A stretch of DNA of 64,000 nt from Myxococcales bacterium. Lineage in GTDB: Bacteria; Myxococcota_A; Polyangia; Haliangiales; Haliangiaceae. Where the stretch lies: positions 124,001-188,000 of the forward strand of contig JADJGV010000002.1 in assembly GCA_016707895.1 (NCBI GenBank), written 5' to 3'. Shown here one piece after another: positions 37,724 through 46,849 of this stretch (position 1 is the first letter of the stretch; each line of letters starts with the position of its first letter). The position numbers and the translations under genes are program-made. The notes below the pieces were generated by a model. The model did not search any database. It had not been told where the DNA came from and saw nothing but the letters and a program-made list of their open reading frames with translations.

Positions 37724-37777
37724 CCCTTCGAAGGGGCTTGCGCAAAGCCCTTCCCCGCGGGGGCACGCCCCCGCGGG
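37724..37777 (+). terminator. Hairpins after the lipoprotein gene
   Basis: CCCTTCGAAGGG lies two bases after the stop, and an 11-bp stem CCCGCGGGGGC / GCCCCCGCGGG (37754-37764 with 37767-37777) follows. No T-run follows, as at the nrdJ terminator. Confidence 0.55.
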
Positions 37778-37851
37778 ACCCCAACCCGGGCCAACCCGGG
37801 ACGCGAGACGCCCGGCGCAGGGAGTCGGCCGGCGCGCCGGAAGATCGGCAC

Positions 37852-37940
37852 CGAGAACCGGGTCGCAACCCATCGGATCGCACGGTCGACGCCCACCGCG
37901 GGCGCTGACCGGGCTATCGACCAGGCCGCGCGGCGGTTGC
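37852..37940 (+). mobile_element. RAYT-deleted miniature element: REP fused to the 5' arm of the palindrome
   Basis: A REP copy (37852-37883) runs straight into GGTCGACGCCCACCGCGGGC (37882-37901) and GACCGGGCTATCGACCAG. In the intact unit these lie between the RAYT start and its palindrome (30109-30165). The transposase gene and the right arm are missing. It is a non-autonomous derivative, or a deletion product, of the RAYT unit. Confidence 0.7.
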
Positions 37941-38032
37941 TGCCTCGGTCGCAAGCGCCGCCGGTGGCACCCGATCGGAGCCACGGCCGCCGATCGGACC
38001 AGGGGCCCGGAATTTCGTGGTCCAATCAGCAG

Positions 38033-38296
38033 ATGGCGACGTCGAGCTTCCCACGCGTGATCGCGATCGTCGTCGCCGCGAGCCTGACGCCGGCCTGTAC
38101 GCTGGTGCTCCCGTTGACGCTGACCGACGCCGCGGACCGTCACAACCGCCGTGCCGCAGCCGAGGCGGCCCGAACCGGCGGTACGCCCGACTACCAGTCG
38201 GTCGTGCCACGCGCCATCGGAGGTTTGGTCGCCGGCGCCATGATCGACGGGCTGCTGGTCCTCGGCCTGATGCTCGCGACGACGAACACCCACTAG
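38033..38296 (+). CDS. Short lipoprotein, probably truncated by IS630 insertion
   Basis: An 87-residue protein with signal MATSSFPRVIAIVVAASLTPAC and a glycine-rich hydrophobic segment near the C-terminus (AIGGLVAGAMIDGLLVLGLMLA). Its stop TAG is formed by the TA target of the IS630-family element plus the element's first base, so the original C-terminus is probably lost. No family is recognised. Confidence 0.5.
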   Translation: MATSSFPRVIAIVVAASLTPACTLVLPLTLTDAADRHNRRAAAEAARTGGTPDYQSVVPRAIGGLVAGAMIDGLLVLGLMLATTNTH

Positions 38297-39268
38297 TGCT
38301 TCGACCGGGCGGTTGTGATCCGGGCGGTCTTGCGGCCGGGATCGCAATCTGATCTAAGCGTTGAGGTGACCGGCAACGCGAAGCGAGTCCCCAGGTTGAA
38401 GTTGTCCGCGCGCGACCACCGGGAGCTGAAGCGGATGAAGGCGGGCGGGGAGAAGCTGTCGGCCAGGACCTGGCGTCGGATCCTGACGCTTGAGCACCTG
38501 GACTCCGGCCTGTCCGTACGCGCCGCTGCCGCCGCCGTCGGCGGGTACCACCGCGAGGTCGGACGGGTGCTGACGCGGTTTCTGGCGGACGGGCTGCAGG
38601 CCGCGCTCCGCGATGACCCCCGGCCTGGCGGTGCACGCAAGCTGTGCTGCGCCTGTACGCGCGGCCGCTGGACCCGCGGGAGCCCGTCGTCTGCCTCGAT
38701 GAACGCCCGGTCGTGCTGCGCGACGCGGCGCGGTCTGGCTCGCCGATGGCGCCCGGCCGCCCGACACGGACCGACTACGAGTACGTGCGTCGAGGGACGG
38801 CGAACATCTTCTGCATCGTCGAGCCCAAGACGGGGCGACGGGTGACGCAGCGACGGCTCGCCGCAAGAACCGCAACTTCGGGCGGGCGCTCCTCCGAATC
38901 TCGAAGGCGTACCCGAAGGCCAAGCGCATCCACCTCGTCGTCGACAACTTGAGCACGCACACCGAGAAGGCTTGCTGCGACACCTTCGGCCCGCGGACGG
39001 GCCGCGCGCTCTGGAGGCGCTTCAAGGTCCACTACACGCCGAAGCACGCGAGCTGGCTCAACGCCGCCGAGATGGAGGCGAGCCTCGTTGCTCGCCAGTG
39101 CCTCGGCAAGCGCCGGATCCCCGACCTTGCGACTCTGCGACGCGACGTCCGCGCCTGGCGTCGCGCCGCGACGCAGGAAGGCTGCTCGATTCGCTGGCGC
39201 TTCCGCGTCGCCGATGCTCGGCGCGTCTTCAAGTACGACACGCTCGTTTTCACGCGGTCGGAGCACTA
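38294..39268 (+). mobile_element. IS630-family element, defective copy 1
   Basis: The left end TAGTGCTTCGACCGGGCGG follows TA 38294-38295. The right end, read from the other strand, is TAGTGCTCCGACCGC, a matching terminal inverted repeat ending at TA 39267-39268. TA target duplication is typical for IS630. Relative to copy 2 it lacks about 240 bp in the middle. Confidence 0.85.
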
Positions 39269-39269
39269 G
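38366..39269 (+). pseudogene. IS630-family transposase, copy 1: internal deletion and frameshift
   Basis: It begins VTGNAKRVPRLKLSARDHREL and a helix-turn-helix (LSVRAAAAAVGGYHREVGRVL). At about 38642 it jumps from GGARK to VLRLYARPL, losing the region kept at 39612-39851 of copy 2. It shifts frame again near 38847. The DDE parts VVCLDERPV, HLVVDNLSTHT and AEMEASLVARQCL are still readable in other frames. Not functional. Confidence 0.85.
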
Positions 39270-40473
39270 TGCTTCGACCGGGCGGTTGTGATCCGGGCGG
39301 TCTTGCGGCCGGGATCGCAATCTGATCTAAGCGTTGAGGTGACCGGCAACGCGAAGCGAGTCCCCAGGTTGAAGTTGTCCGCGCGCGACCACCGGGAGCT
39401 GAAGCGGATGAAGGCGGGCGGGAGAAGCTGTCGGCCAGGACCTGGCGTCGGATCCTGACGCTTGAGCACCACCCGGCCTGTCCGTACGCGCCGCTGCCGC
39501 CGCCGTCGGCGGGTACCACCGCGAGGTCGGACGGGTGCTGACGCGGTTTCTGGCGGACGGGCTGCAGGCCGCGCTCCGCGATGACCCCCGGCCTGGCGGT
39601 GCACGCAAGCTGGACAGCGTCGAGGAGGCCGCGGTCGTGGCGTTGGTCTGCGGGCCGCCGCCCGACGGGAACGCGCGGTGGACCGTCCGCCTGGTGACCA
39701 CCGAGGTGATGAAGCGGGGGATCGTACGGAAGGTGGGCAGGGAGACCATTCGGGTGACCTTGGCGAACCACGAGCTCAAGCCGTGGCGGGAAAAAAATGT
39801 GGTGCGTGCCGGCGATCAACGCCGAGTTCGTCGAACGGATGGAGGACGTGCTGCGCCTGTACGCGCGGCCGCTGGACCCGCGGGAGCCCGTCGTCTGCCT
39901 CGATGAACGCCCGGTCGTGCTGCGCGACGCGGCGCGGTCTGGCTCGCCGATGGCGCCCGGCCGCCCGACACGGACCGACTACGAGTACGTGCGTCGAGGG
40001 ACGGCGAACATCTTCTGCATCGTCGAGCCCAAGACGGGGCGACGGGTGACGCATGCGACGGCTCGCCGCAAGAACCGCAACTTCGGGCGGGCGCTCCTCC
40101 GAATCTCGAAGGCGTACCCGAAGGCCAAGCGCATCCACCTCGTCGTCGACAACTTGAGCACGCACACCGAGAAGGCTTGCTGCGACACCTTCGGCCCGCG
40201 GACGGGCCGCGCGCTCTGGAGGCGCGTCGCGGTCCACTACACGCCGAGGCACGCGGGCTGGCTCAGCCCCGCCGAGATGGAGGCGAGCCTCGTTGCTCGC
40301 CAGTGCCTCGGCAAGCGCCGGATCCCCGACCTTGCGACTCTGCGACGCGACGTCCGCGCCTGGCGTCGCGCCGCGACGCAGGAAGGCTGCTCGATTCGCT
40401 GGCGCTTCCGCGTCGCCGATGCTCGGCGCGTCTTCAAGTACGACACGCTCGTTTTCACGCGGTCGGAGCACTA
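39267..40473 (+). mobile_element. IS630-family element, defective copy 2, in tandem with copy 1
   Basis: It shares the single TA at 39267-39268 with copy 1 and ends at TA 40472-40473 with the same terminal repeat. The two copies are nearly identical outside their lesions, so the tandem is recent. Confidence 0.85.
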
Positions 40474-40474
40474 G
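39339..40474 (+). pseudogene. IS630-family transposase, copy 2: early frameshift and A7 slippery site
   Basis: Near 39417 one G is missing relative to copy 1, and the sequence around 39470 differs (GAGCACCACCCGG instead of GAGCACCTGGACTCCGG). The later frame reads DSVEEAAVVALV to KPWREK, then at seven A (39791-39797) shifts -1 into KKMWCVPAINAEFVERMEDVL with the full DDE domain. Programmed slippage at A7 is known in some IS elements, but the upstream lesions make this copy defective. Confidence 0.8.
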
Positions 40475-40484
40475 TGCGCGGGCC

Positions 40485-40622
40485 GCGATCGCGGACGCGG
40501 GCGCAGAAGGAGTGGTCGGCCGGCGCGTGCGGGCGCTCGAGCTTGGTGGCCGCCCCCATGAACCGGGTCGCAACCGATCGGTTCGCTCCCGAGAACCGGG
40601 TCGCAACCGATCGGATCGCACG
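40485..40622 (-). repeat. RAYT fragment (40485-40553) and two REP copies (40559-40586, 40591-40622)
   Basis: GCGCAGAAGGAGTGG...GGGCGCTCGAGCTTGGTGGC is a decayed piece of the RAYT coding region (compare 29335-29390). Two REP units follow, the second cutting into the istA fragment. Confidence 0.7.
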
Positions 40623-40858
40623 CCGCCACGCAGGTACCTCCGCACGCTGTTGCGCGCGATGCCCAGCTCACGCGCGATCCGCTTGCTGCCCCAGCGAAGC
40701 TGCTGCAGTAGGCGGATCCGCTCCACGATCTCGGGATCCAGCATCGGGACGACCATCGTCCCGGCCTCGTTTTCGTGCGTCTTTTTGATCGCTTACCCTC
40801 CGCGGGGGAGGGGTCAGTTTTAGTGGCGCGCGGGGGTCATTTTACGTGGCGCCTGACA
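40617..40858 (-). mobile_element. IS21-family left end with istA N-terminal fragment
   Basis: On the minus strand the end TGTCAGGCGCC begins near 40857 and is followed by GTAAAATGACCC and CTAAAACTGACCCC, the repeated transposase-binding sites of IS21 elements. From ATG 40756 the reading frame gives MVVPMLDPEIVERIRLLQQL, RWGSKRIARELGIARNSV, RRYLRGG, the helix-turn-helix start of IstA. It stops after about 45 codons at the REP. The rest of istA and all of istB are gone. Confidence 0.85.
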
Positions 40859-41088
40859 CCCGGGGCGGCGTTCGGCGCGGCGGGCTTGCGCGCCTTCGCC
40901 GCCGCGCGAGGAGCCACCCCAACGGCGTCCTTGACGAGCCGGCTGGCGCCCGCCTTTCGACTCTTCGTGTTGCGCTGCGACGTCATGTCTGAGTCTCACC
41001 CGAGCCGGCTGGCGACGCGGGCGTTCGTGACGCCGTTCGCGCCCCCTGGAACCCGTTCACGTCGGGCGCGAGTAGTCTCTACCAGGCG

Positions 41089-41718
41089 ATGCCAACGACC
41101 ATCGAGATCCGCCTGGCGCGCGTCGACGCTCGCCTGCACCAGCTCCGTGCGCACGACGCCGCGTTCGCTGTCTTTGGCGCGGACACGCATCGCTACGAGC
41201 GCCACGCGCCCCTCGAGGCGGCAGCCCTGGAACGCTGGGAAGCGAGGCAAGGCGTCACGCTGCCCGAGGAGTACCGGTGCTTCGTGCTCCAGCTGTGCAA
41301 CGGCGGTCCGGGCCCGGGCTACGGGCTCCAGCCTCTCGACCTCGACGAGGATCTCGAGACAGTGGCGCGCTCGTTTCCTTGGGACGACCATGCCGCTGCC
41401 GAGGCGCTGAGGCGGCGGCGGACCGAGCTGGCGGAGCAGTCCGTGGCCCTGTTCGGTTACGACTTCGACGACTACCCCGATGGGTGTCTGACGCTGTGCG
41501 ACTACGGCTGCGCGTGGCAAGGCGAGCTCGTCATCACCGGCGAGCAACGTGGCCGCGTCTGGTACATCGGGGACAGCGCCTTCCCGCTACCCGCGTTGCC
41601 GATGCGCTCGGCCGCGCCCGCCGAGGAGTGTTCGATCTCGTTTCTGGACTGGTACGAGGCCTGGCTCGACGAGAGCTTCGCCGAGACGGCGGCCGATGGC
41701 GCCGTGCCCGCCTCGTAA
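41089..41718 (+). CDS. SMI1/KNR4 (SUKH) family protein, candidate orphan immunity protein
   Basis: A 209-residue protein. LERWEARQGVTLPEEYRCFV and LQLCNGGPGPGYGLQPLD (about residues 45-85), a conserved middle and the C-terminal ISFLDWYEAWLDES are typical of SMI1/KNR4 domains. In bacteria these are mainly immunity proteins against polymorphic nuclease toxins. No toxin gene is adjacent: an IS21 remnant lies upstream and a REP downstream. ATG 41089 follows TAGTCT by 10 bases. Family confident, role inferred. Confidence 0.75.
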   Translation: MPTTIEIRLARVDARLHQLRAHDAAFAVFGADTHRYERHAPLEAAALERWEARQGVTLPEEYRCFVLQLCNGGPGPGYGLQPLDLDEDLETVARSFPWDDHAAAEALRRRRTELAEQSVALFGYDFDDYPDGCLTLCDYGCAWQGELVITGEQRGRVWYIGDSAFPLPALPMRSAAPAEECSISFLDWYEAWLDESFAETAADGAVPAS

Positions 41719-41734
41719 GAAGGGAGCACCCGGC

Positions 41735-41767
41735 CCAAGATCCGGGTCGCAACCGATCGGATCGCAG
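41735..41767 (+). repeat. REP-like repeat
   Basis: AAGATCCGGGTCGCAACC, then GATCGGATCGCAG, 17 bases after the stop of the SMI1/KNR4 gene. Confidence 0.85.
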
Positions 41768-41877
41768 CTAGGCGGTCGCAGCCGCGGCGACGTGGCCCAG
41801 CCAGGTTAGCCGACTTCAGGCGACGGGTGATGCGGCGGGCCGGGGAACCGGCGTAGGCTTGGTCGCGGAGGTCCACG

Positions 41878-42957
41878 ATGCGTTGGTCGCTCGGTACCGG
41901 TGTGCTCGCGGTGGTGCTCGTGGGGTGTGGCGGCGATGATGGAGACTCGACGTACACGATCGCGTTCGAGGGCGATCTGGAGGCGGTCGGCCTGGTGGCG
42001 GCGCAGGATGGCGGCGGGCCGTGGGAGGCGGTGGCGCTCGACGGCAGCGGCCACGGCACGTTCACCGTGACCCGCGGCTATCACGCCCTGGCGTTCGTGT
42101 GCCCGACGCCGACGTTCGTGTTCGTGCACGAGCTCCACGACGCGGGCGACGACGGTACCGTGCGACAGCTGTGCAGGAGCACCAGCGCGCCGCTGCACGT
42201 CCAGGGGGCGGTGACGCCGCCCGACGCCGCCGTGTGGATCGCCGGGGGCCGGGTCGGTCACGTCCCCGGCAGCTACCAGACCAACGTGCGAGCGGGCACC
42301 TACGACGTGATGGCCTCGACCGCGACGCGGATGCGGATCGATCGGGCGGTGGTGGTCGCCGCTGACACCACCCACGATCTCGATCTCACGACGGGCGGCT
42401 TCGACCTGGCGACCACGTCGCTGACCGTGACCGGCGCCGCGGCGCCCACGACCTATTGCGAGCTGCACACCGCCAACGCCGGCTACGCCCAGTTGCTCGG
42501 CACCACCACCGCGGTGCCGCTGGTGCCAGGCGCCCAGCGCCTCGCCGACGATCGAGTCGTGGTCGGCGCCGTCGCCACCGACGGCGACGTGACCCGGTTC
42601 GTCCAGCGGCGAGTCACCGGCGAGACCGCGCCGGCGCTGGCGTTCGTCGACGGCGCACCGGTCACCGCCGACCGCGCCGGGGTGCACTGGAGCACCGGCT
42701 GGGCCGACTACGGCGTGGGCATGATCGTGGCCGGGCCGACCAACCTGTACATCGGCATCGCCGCGAGCCAGGGCTGGGCCGACGCCACCGGCACGACGAC
42801 CCTGTCGTGGCCCGACCTGGCGGCGCTGCCGGGGTGGGATCCGAGCTGGCCCACGCCCGCCGTCGGTGCGTCGCTGCGCGCCTCGTCGTACGGCTCGACC
42901 GGCACCCAAGATGGCGATCTGGATCAGCGCGTGGTGGGGGCCCCGCTGATCTGGTAG
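41878..42957 (+). CDS. Lipoprotein with beta-rich repeats, unknown function
   Basis: A 359-residue lipoprotein (signal MRWSLGTGVLAVVLVGCGG). The mature part is almost entirely beta-strand-like, with PEGA-like stretches (WIAGGRVGHVPGSYQTNVRAG, then TYDVMAS) suggesting carbohydrate- or surface-binding modules. GGAGG (41868-41872) stands 5 bases before the ATG. It stands alone, flanked by REPs. Codon use matches the resident chromosome. Confidence 0.6.
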   Translation: MRWSLGTGVLAVVLVGCGGDDGDSTYTIAFEGDLEAVGLVAAQDGGGPWEAVALDGSGHGTFTVTRGYHALAFVCPTPTFVFVHELHDAGDDGTVRQLCRSTSAPLHVQGAVTPPDAAVWIAGGRVGHVPGSYQTNVRAGTYDVMASTATRMRIDRAVVVAADTTHDLDLTTGGFDLATTSLTVTGAAAPTTYCELHTANAGYAQLLGTTTAVPLVPGAQRLADDRVVVGAVATDGDVTRFVQRRVTGETAPALAFVDGAPVTADRAGVHWSTGWADYGVGMIVAGPTNLYIGIAASQGWADATGTTTLSWPDLAALPGWDPSWPTPAVGASLRASSYGSTGTQDGDLDQRVVGAPLIW

Positions 42958-43013
42958 CTCACGGGACGCACTCGCACGCGCACTCCTGCGCGCCGTTGTT
43001 CCAGACAGCGCCC

Positions 43014-43209
43014 CGGATCCCGGGTCCGCCCGGATCCCGGTCGCAGCCGATCGGGCCCCCGGATCCCGGTCGCAGCCGATCGGGCCCGGGACGATCGGGC
43101 TGCGCGCGACTCCGGGGCCAGCGCGCCGACCGGTAGCTGGGAGCGCTGGCGGCAGGAAAACGCCGCCGGGCACGCAACCGGGCCGCACCGCGGCCGATAG
43201 CGGGGCATG
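43014..43209 (+). repeat. Two tandem REP copies (43031-43058, 43060-43087) and half palindrome (43180-43209)
   Basis: GGATCCCGGTCGCAGCCGAT, then CGGGCCC, is repeated twice head to tail 29 bp apart. The element at 43180-43209 (GCACCGCGGCCGATAGCGGGGC) resembles the right arm of the RAYT palindrome. Between them is unrecognised sequence. Confidence 0.65.
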
Positions 43210-43265
43210 CGACGCCGAACCGGACCCGAACTGCGGGGCCTGACCGCCTGCCGCTCGAGCCGCAC

Positions 43266-46200
43266 GTGAGGTCGCATCGGTTTGACCGGCCCGAGCCGGA
43301 GGTCGAAGAGCCCGAGGACAGCCCGCCGCGCTACCCCGGCAAGGTCACCATGACCGCTGGCTTTCGTCCACGCGCGGAGCGCGACGGGGCCGAGCACCCG
43401 GCGCAGAAGGAGATCGACGGCAAGTCGGCATCGCACGGCGCGGCGCGTCTCGCCGCACTCGATGACCCATTCGGGCTGCACGTACCGATCCAGGCCAAGG
43501 GCGACCTCCGCGGCGCCAAGACGGCCGACCCGCGCGGGCTCCCGGCCACGTCGAGCGGCGCACCGCTGCCGCCCGCGGTGCGCGCGATCATGGAGCGCGC
43601 GTTCAACGCTGACTTCGGCGACGTGCTGATCCACCCCGATTCGGCGCGCGCGGCCGCGATCGGCGCCCGCGCCTATGCCGAAGGCAACTCGGTGCACCTG
43701 GCGCCCGGTGAGTACGATCCGGAGTCGCAGGCGGGCCGCGAGCTCATCGGTCACGAGCTGGCGCATGTCATCCAGCAGCGGCAGGGCCGCGTCGCCGCGA
43801 CGAGCCAGGCTCGCGGCGTCGCCATCAACGACGCGCCCGGCCTGGAACAAGAGGCCGACACGCTCGGCCAGCGGGCCGCGAGCATCGCGGTCGCGTCGCC
43901 TGCTGTCACCCCGGCCCCGTCCGTCGAGCGCGCGGCGTCCGCCACGCCGTCGCCCGTCGCCCAGGCCGTCGCGCAACTGCAGGCCGCGCCGCAGAGCAAC
44001 GAGGAGACGCTTGACGGCGAGGTCGAGGCCGCCGCGCAGCTCGAGCACTCGAGCGACCCGGCCGAGCGGGCGTACGGCACACGGCTGCTCCTGCTCCTGA
44101 CGCTGATGCGCCCCGAGAACGTCGACGACGACGCGGTGCTGTTTCCATTCATCGACAAGTGCCAGGAGTTCGCGCGCGACGAGAAGCTGACCCTGGGCAT
44201 CCTCGCCCTCAAGCGCGACCGCAACGCGCTCCTCGAGGAGGATGGCGCCGGCTTCCCCGTGACCTGGGCCGAGCGCATCGCCCAGGAGCTGCGCATCGAC
44301 GCGAACCTGAAGGAGCTCGAGGCCGCGTATCAGGCCGAGCGGGCCAGCGCGCTCGCCGGCGTCGGCGCGATCGGCGCGACCGTCTGGGCGCGCGGGCTCC
44401 CGCTCACGCTCGATCAGGCGCGACAGCTCGACGCCGACGGGCTGGTCCGCGACGTCCTGACCTACCGCCGCCTGGCCGCCGGCTCCAGCGAGCCCACCGA
44501 GCGCTACGCCGCGGCGATGGCCTCGTGGCTGCGGCTCGCCGCGCACTACGGCGCCTTGCTCGAGCACGAGCGCGACCTCGCAGATCAGGTCCGGCAGATC
44601 CGGGCCGGCGAGGTCGTGGTCACCAGGCCCTACTACAAGCAACAGCGAGCCAAGTTCGCCGAGCTACAAGCGGCATTGCGGTTTGTGAAGCAGGCCGGCG
44701 CGGACCCGGCCACGGTCGCGCGCAAGTTCTTCCGCGTCCTGAGCTGGACCGTCGGCGAAGGCCTCGAGGCGTTTGGCGGCGGCGGCGCCGCCGCCACGTG
44801 GCCGCACGACGGCGTCGAGGCGTACCGGGCCGAGTTGGCCAAGCTCGACGCCCGCCTCGCCAGCGCGACGTCCGCCGACTCGATCACACGGGCCCTGACG
44901 TGGGCCCACGAACGCGGCTACCTCAGCGCCGCGGGCCGGGAGGTCTGGAACGCCATCAAGGCCGACGCGGTCAAGATGATCGCCACGGCGATCGGCATCC
45001 TGATCCTGCAACAGATCCCCGGCGTGAACGTCGCGCTCGACGTCGTGCTGGTGATCGAGTTCGGGCTCGACGCGGTCACGACGCTCGGCGAGGTGGTCGA
45101 CACCCTGAAGGCCGCCATCCGCGCGAAGTCGGTGGTCGACATGGAGCACGCGGCGGCGATGATGGCGACCACCATCGTCGGCGGCGCTGCCAAGCTCCTG
45201 CTGTGGGCAGCGACGTGGGGCGCCGCCAAGGCGGCCAAGCGGATCAAGGGCTACCGCGACGGCAAGCAGTTCCTCGACGAGCACAGCAACAGCTCGGAAG
45301 CGCGCGCGGCCCTGGCCGGCGCCAAGGGCGACATCGCCAAGGCCAAGGCGACCCTCGCGAAGAAGCGCGCGCAGGAACAGCGCGCCCGCGAGGAAGCCGA
45401 CCTCGACGAGAAGCCTGCGCCCGCCGCGCCGCGCCCGGACGAGCCGCCGCCCCCGGCGAAGGACACCCCACCCGCGACGCCGAAGGTGGAGACGCCCGAG
45501 GAGTGGCTGGCGCGTGTCGCGGAGGGGCTCACCCCGGAGGAGAAAGCCAAGCTCGAGAAGATGGCCAAGGGCAAGACGGCGGAGGAGCTACGCCGTAGCC
45601 TGGGTGGCGACGGCAACGACGTGGAGGTCGCGCGCGCGAAGGTCCGCAAGGCGGTTGGCGAAGAGCGGGACGCTGTCGTCCTCCGGGCGCGCTCGCAGGA
45701 GCGGATGGCTGAGCTGAAGCAGAAGATCGCCGACCTCGATCTGATGAACGATCCCGAGGTCAAAGCGATCCTCAAGAGTGCAAAGCCCCCGCGCGACAAG
45801 CTTCCGGACCTTCGCGACAAGGTGATGACCAAGGTTCTCAAGGCCGAGGCACAAGCCGCTCATCCCAACGCCGATGTGCTCGATGGCGTGAAGATCTACG
45901 AGAAGCAAGCGGAGGCGACAGCCGAGGAGTGGCGAGCCAATCATCCGAATCCCGATGGGTCGCGGCCGACCAACGCGGGACTCAGAGAATTCGGCGATGG
46001 TCTCTACCTCGAACGAGGCGAGATGGATATCCTGATTATCGAGCGCCCCGTGACAGGCAAGGCCAGGATCCTGGAGCGCGAGGAAATCAAGACCGGGATC
46101 CGCGACACGCACGCCAGGGCCGATGCCCAGCTGAAAACACAAAGCGAACTGCTCCACGCTGCTGCCAGCGGTAAGGCGAAGATCCGGCTCTTGCGCGGCT

Positions 46201-46376
46201 CTGATGAAAACCTCGCTGACACGATCGATCTCGCGACCGATGCCACGGCGAAGAAGATGACGCGGGGGCCGTCGAATCGAGTGTTCAATCGGTCACTGGG
46301 GGTGTCTGCTTCTGATCTTGAGGCGCTGTTCTACGAACTTGTGAACGCAAGCATTCGACATGAGGACAAAGAGTAA
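43266..46376 (+). CDS. DUF4157 (eCIS-core) protein with predicted PD-(D/E)XK nuclease tip, candidate toxin
   Basis: A 1036-residue protein. DUF4157 occupies about residues 110-175 (VLIHPDSARAAAIGARAY...ELIGHELAHVIQQ). A long helical region follows, with two hydrophobic helices at about 568-618 (IATAIGILILQQIPGVNVAL), then a Pro/charged hinge (about 715-740) and coiled coil. The last 130 residues read GDGLYLERGEMDILIIERP then LEREEIKTG: D...E-x-K in the order of PD-(D/E)XK nucleases. GC content falls in the final ~650 bp, typical of swapped toxin tips. GTG 43266 is the first start; ATG 43350 is possible. An immunity candidate overlaps the stop by one base. Delivery by an injection system is inferred. 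Confidence 0.72.
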   Translation: MRSHRFDRPEPEVEEPEDSPPRYPGKVTMTAGFRPRAERDGAEHPAQKEIDGKSASHGAARLAALDDPFGLHVPIQAKGDLRGAKTADPRGLPATSSGAPLPPAVRAIMERAFNADFGDVLIHPDSARAAAIGARAYAEGNSVHLAPGEYDPESQAGRELIGHELAHVIQQRQGRVAATSQARGVAINDAPGLEQEADTLGQRAASIAVASPAVTPAPSVERAASATPSPVAQAVAQLQAAPQSNEETLDGEVEAAAQLEHSSDPAERAYGTRLLLLLTLMRPENVDDDAVLFPFIDKCQEFARDEKLTLGILALKRDRNALLEEDGAGFPVTWAERIAQELRIDANLKELEAAYQAERASALAGVGAIGATVWARGLPLTLDQARQLDADGLVRDVLTYRRLAAGSSEPTERYAAAMASWLRLAAHYGALLEHERDLADQVRQIRAGEVVVTRPYYKQQRAKFAELQAALRFVKQAGADPATVARKFFRVLSWTVGEGLEAFGGGGAAATWPHDGVEAYRAELAKLDARLASATSADSITRALTWAHERGYLSAAGREVWNAIKADAVKMIATAIGILILQQIPGVNVALDVVLVIEFGLDAVTTLGEVVDTLKAAIRAKSVVDMEHAAAMMATTIVGGAAKLLLWAATWGAAKAAKRIKGYRDGKQFLDEHSNSSEARAALAGAKGDIAKAKATLAKKRAQEQRAREEADLDEKPAPAAPRPDEPPPPAKDTPPATPKVETPEEWLARVAEGLTPEEKAKLEKMAKGKTAEELRRSLGGDGNDVEVARAKVRKAVGEERDAVVLRARSQERMAELKQKIADLDLMNDPEVKAILKSAKPPRDKLPDLRDKVMTKVLKAEAQAAHPNADVLDGVKIYEKQAEATAEEWRANHPNPDGSRPTNAGLREFGDGLYLERGEMDILIIERPVTGKARILEREEIKTGIRDTHARADAQLKTQSELLHAAASGKAKIRLLRGSDENLADTIDLATDATAKKMTRGPSNRVFNRSLGVSASDLEALFYELVNASIRHEDKE

Positions 46377-46843
46377 TGGCTACGCTCTATGCAATTCGTT
46401 CGGCGCCTGGGGTGCCGGCACAAGATGACGACGAAGTGGTCGATGAGATGGATCATGGATATGCATGCCTCGAGGCAGCGATCACTCTGTGGCGTTTGGT
46501 GGATCCCGCGCGCGCCGAGTCGCTTCGCTCGTTTCTTGTTCGCGTGGCGGATGCTAGCGAAGACCACACACAGTTCGCTGGTGACGATCTGGCCGCGTTG
46601 ATACAGATGCTATCTGGGGTCGGGGAGGCCATCCAGGCCGCCGGAATTGTCGATCAACATTGGCGGACTCCTCCGGAACGTCTGGACGAACTGAAGCGCC
46701 AGGTCCCCGCCATGGATCTCGAACTCAACCGGCCCCTGCACTGCAAGACCGCGGCACTCTTGGAGGTGATCTGTGCCGTCGAAGCACTGCAAGGGTTTCT
46801 CTCTCGGGCTCTCCGATCTGGCTGTGCGGTCGTCCACGGTTGA
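46376..46843 (+). CDS. Candidate immunity protein of the nuclease effector
   Basis: A 155-residue, small, acidic, helical protein beginning MATLYAIRSAPGVPAQDDDE. The ATG overlaps the effector stop (TAATG). A paralogue lies at 63257-63715; they share LVDPARAESL/LVDPVRANAL, FAGDDL, PPERLDELKR/PPERLAELKR, VPAMDLE and LRSGCAVVHG/LRDGCVVVNN. Its position directly after a toxin tip and the orphan paralogue fit an immunity gene. No known immunity family is recognised. Confidence 0.65.
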   Translation: MATLYAIRSAPGVPAQDDDEVVDEMDHGYACLEAAITLWRLVDPARAESLRSFLVRVADASEDHTQFAGDDLAALIQMLSGVGEAIQAAGIVDQHWRTPPERLDELKRQVPAMDLELNRPLHCKTAALLEVICAVEALQGFLSRALRSGCAVVHG

Positions 46844-46849
46844 CACGGG

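Noticed and set aside
39535..40474. Functional IS630 transposase made by programmed frameshift in copy 2
   Set aside because: The A7 site is plausible, but an upstream single-base loss and an altered stretch near 39470 already disrupt the N-terminal part.
40756..40780. Intact IS21 transposase on the minus strand
   Set aside because: The frame runs into REP and antisense IS630 sequence after about 45 IstA-like codons; istB is absent.
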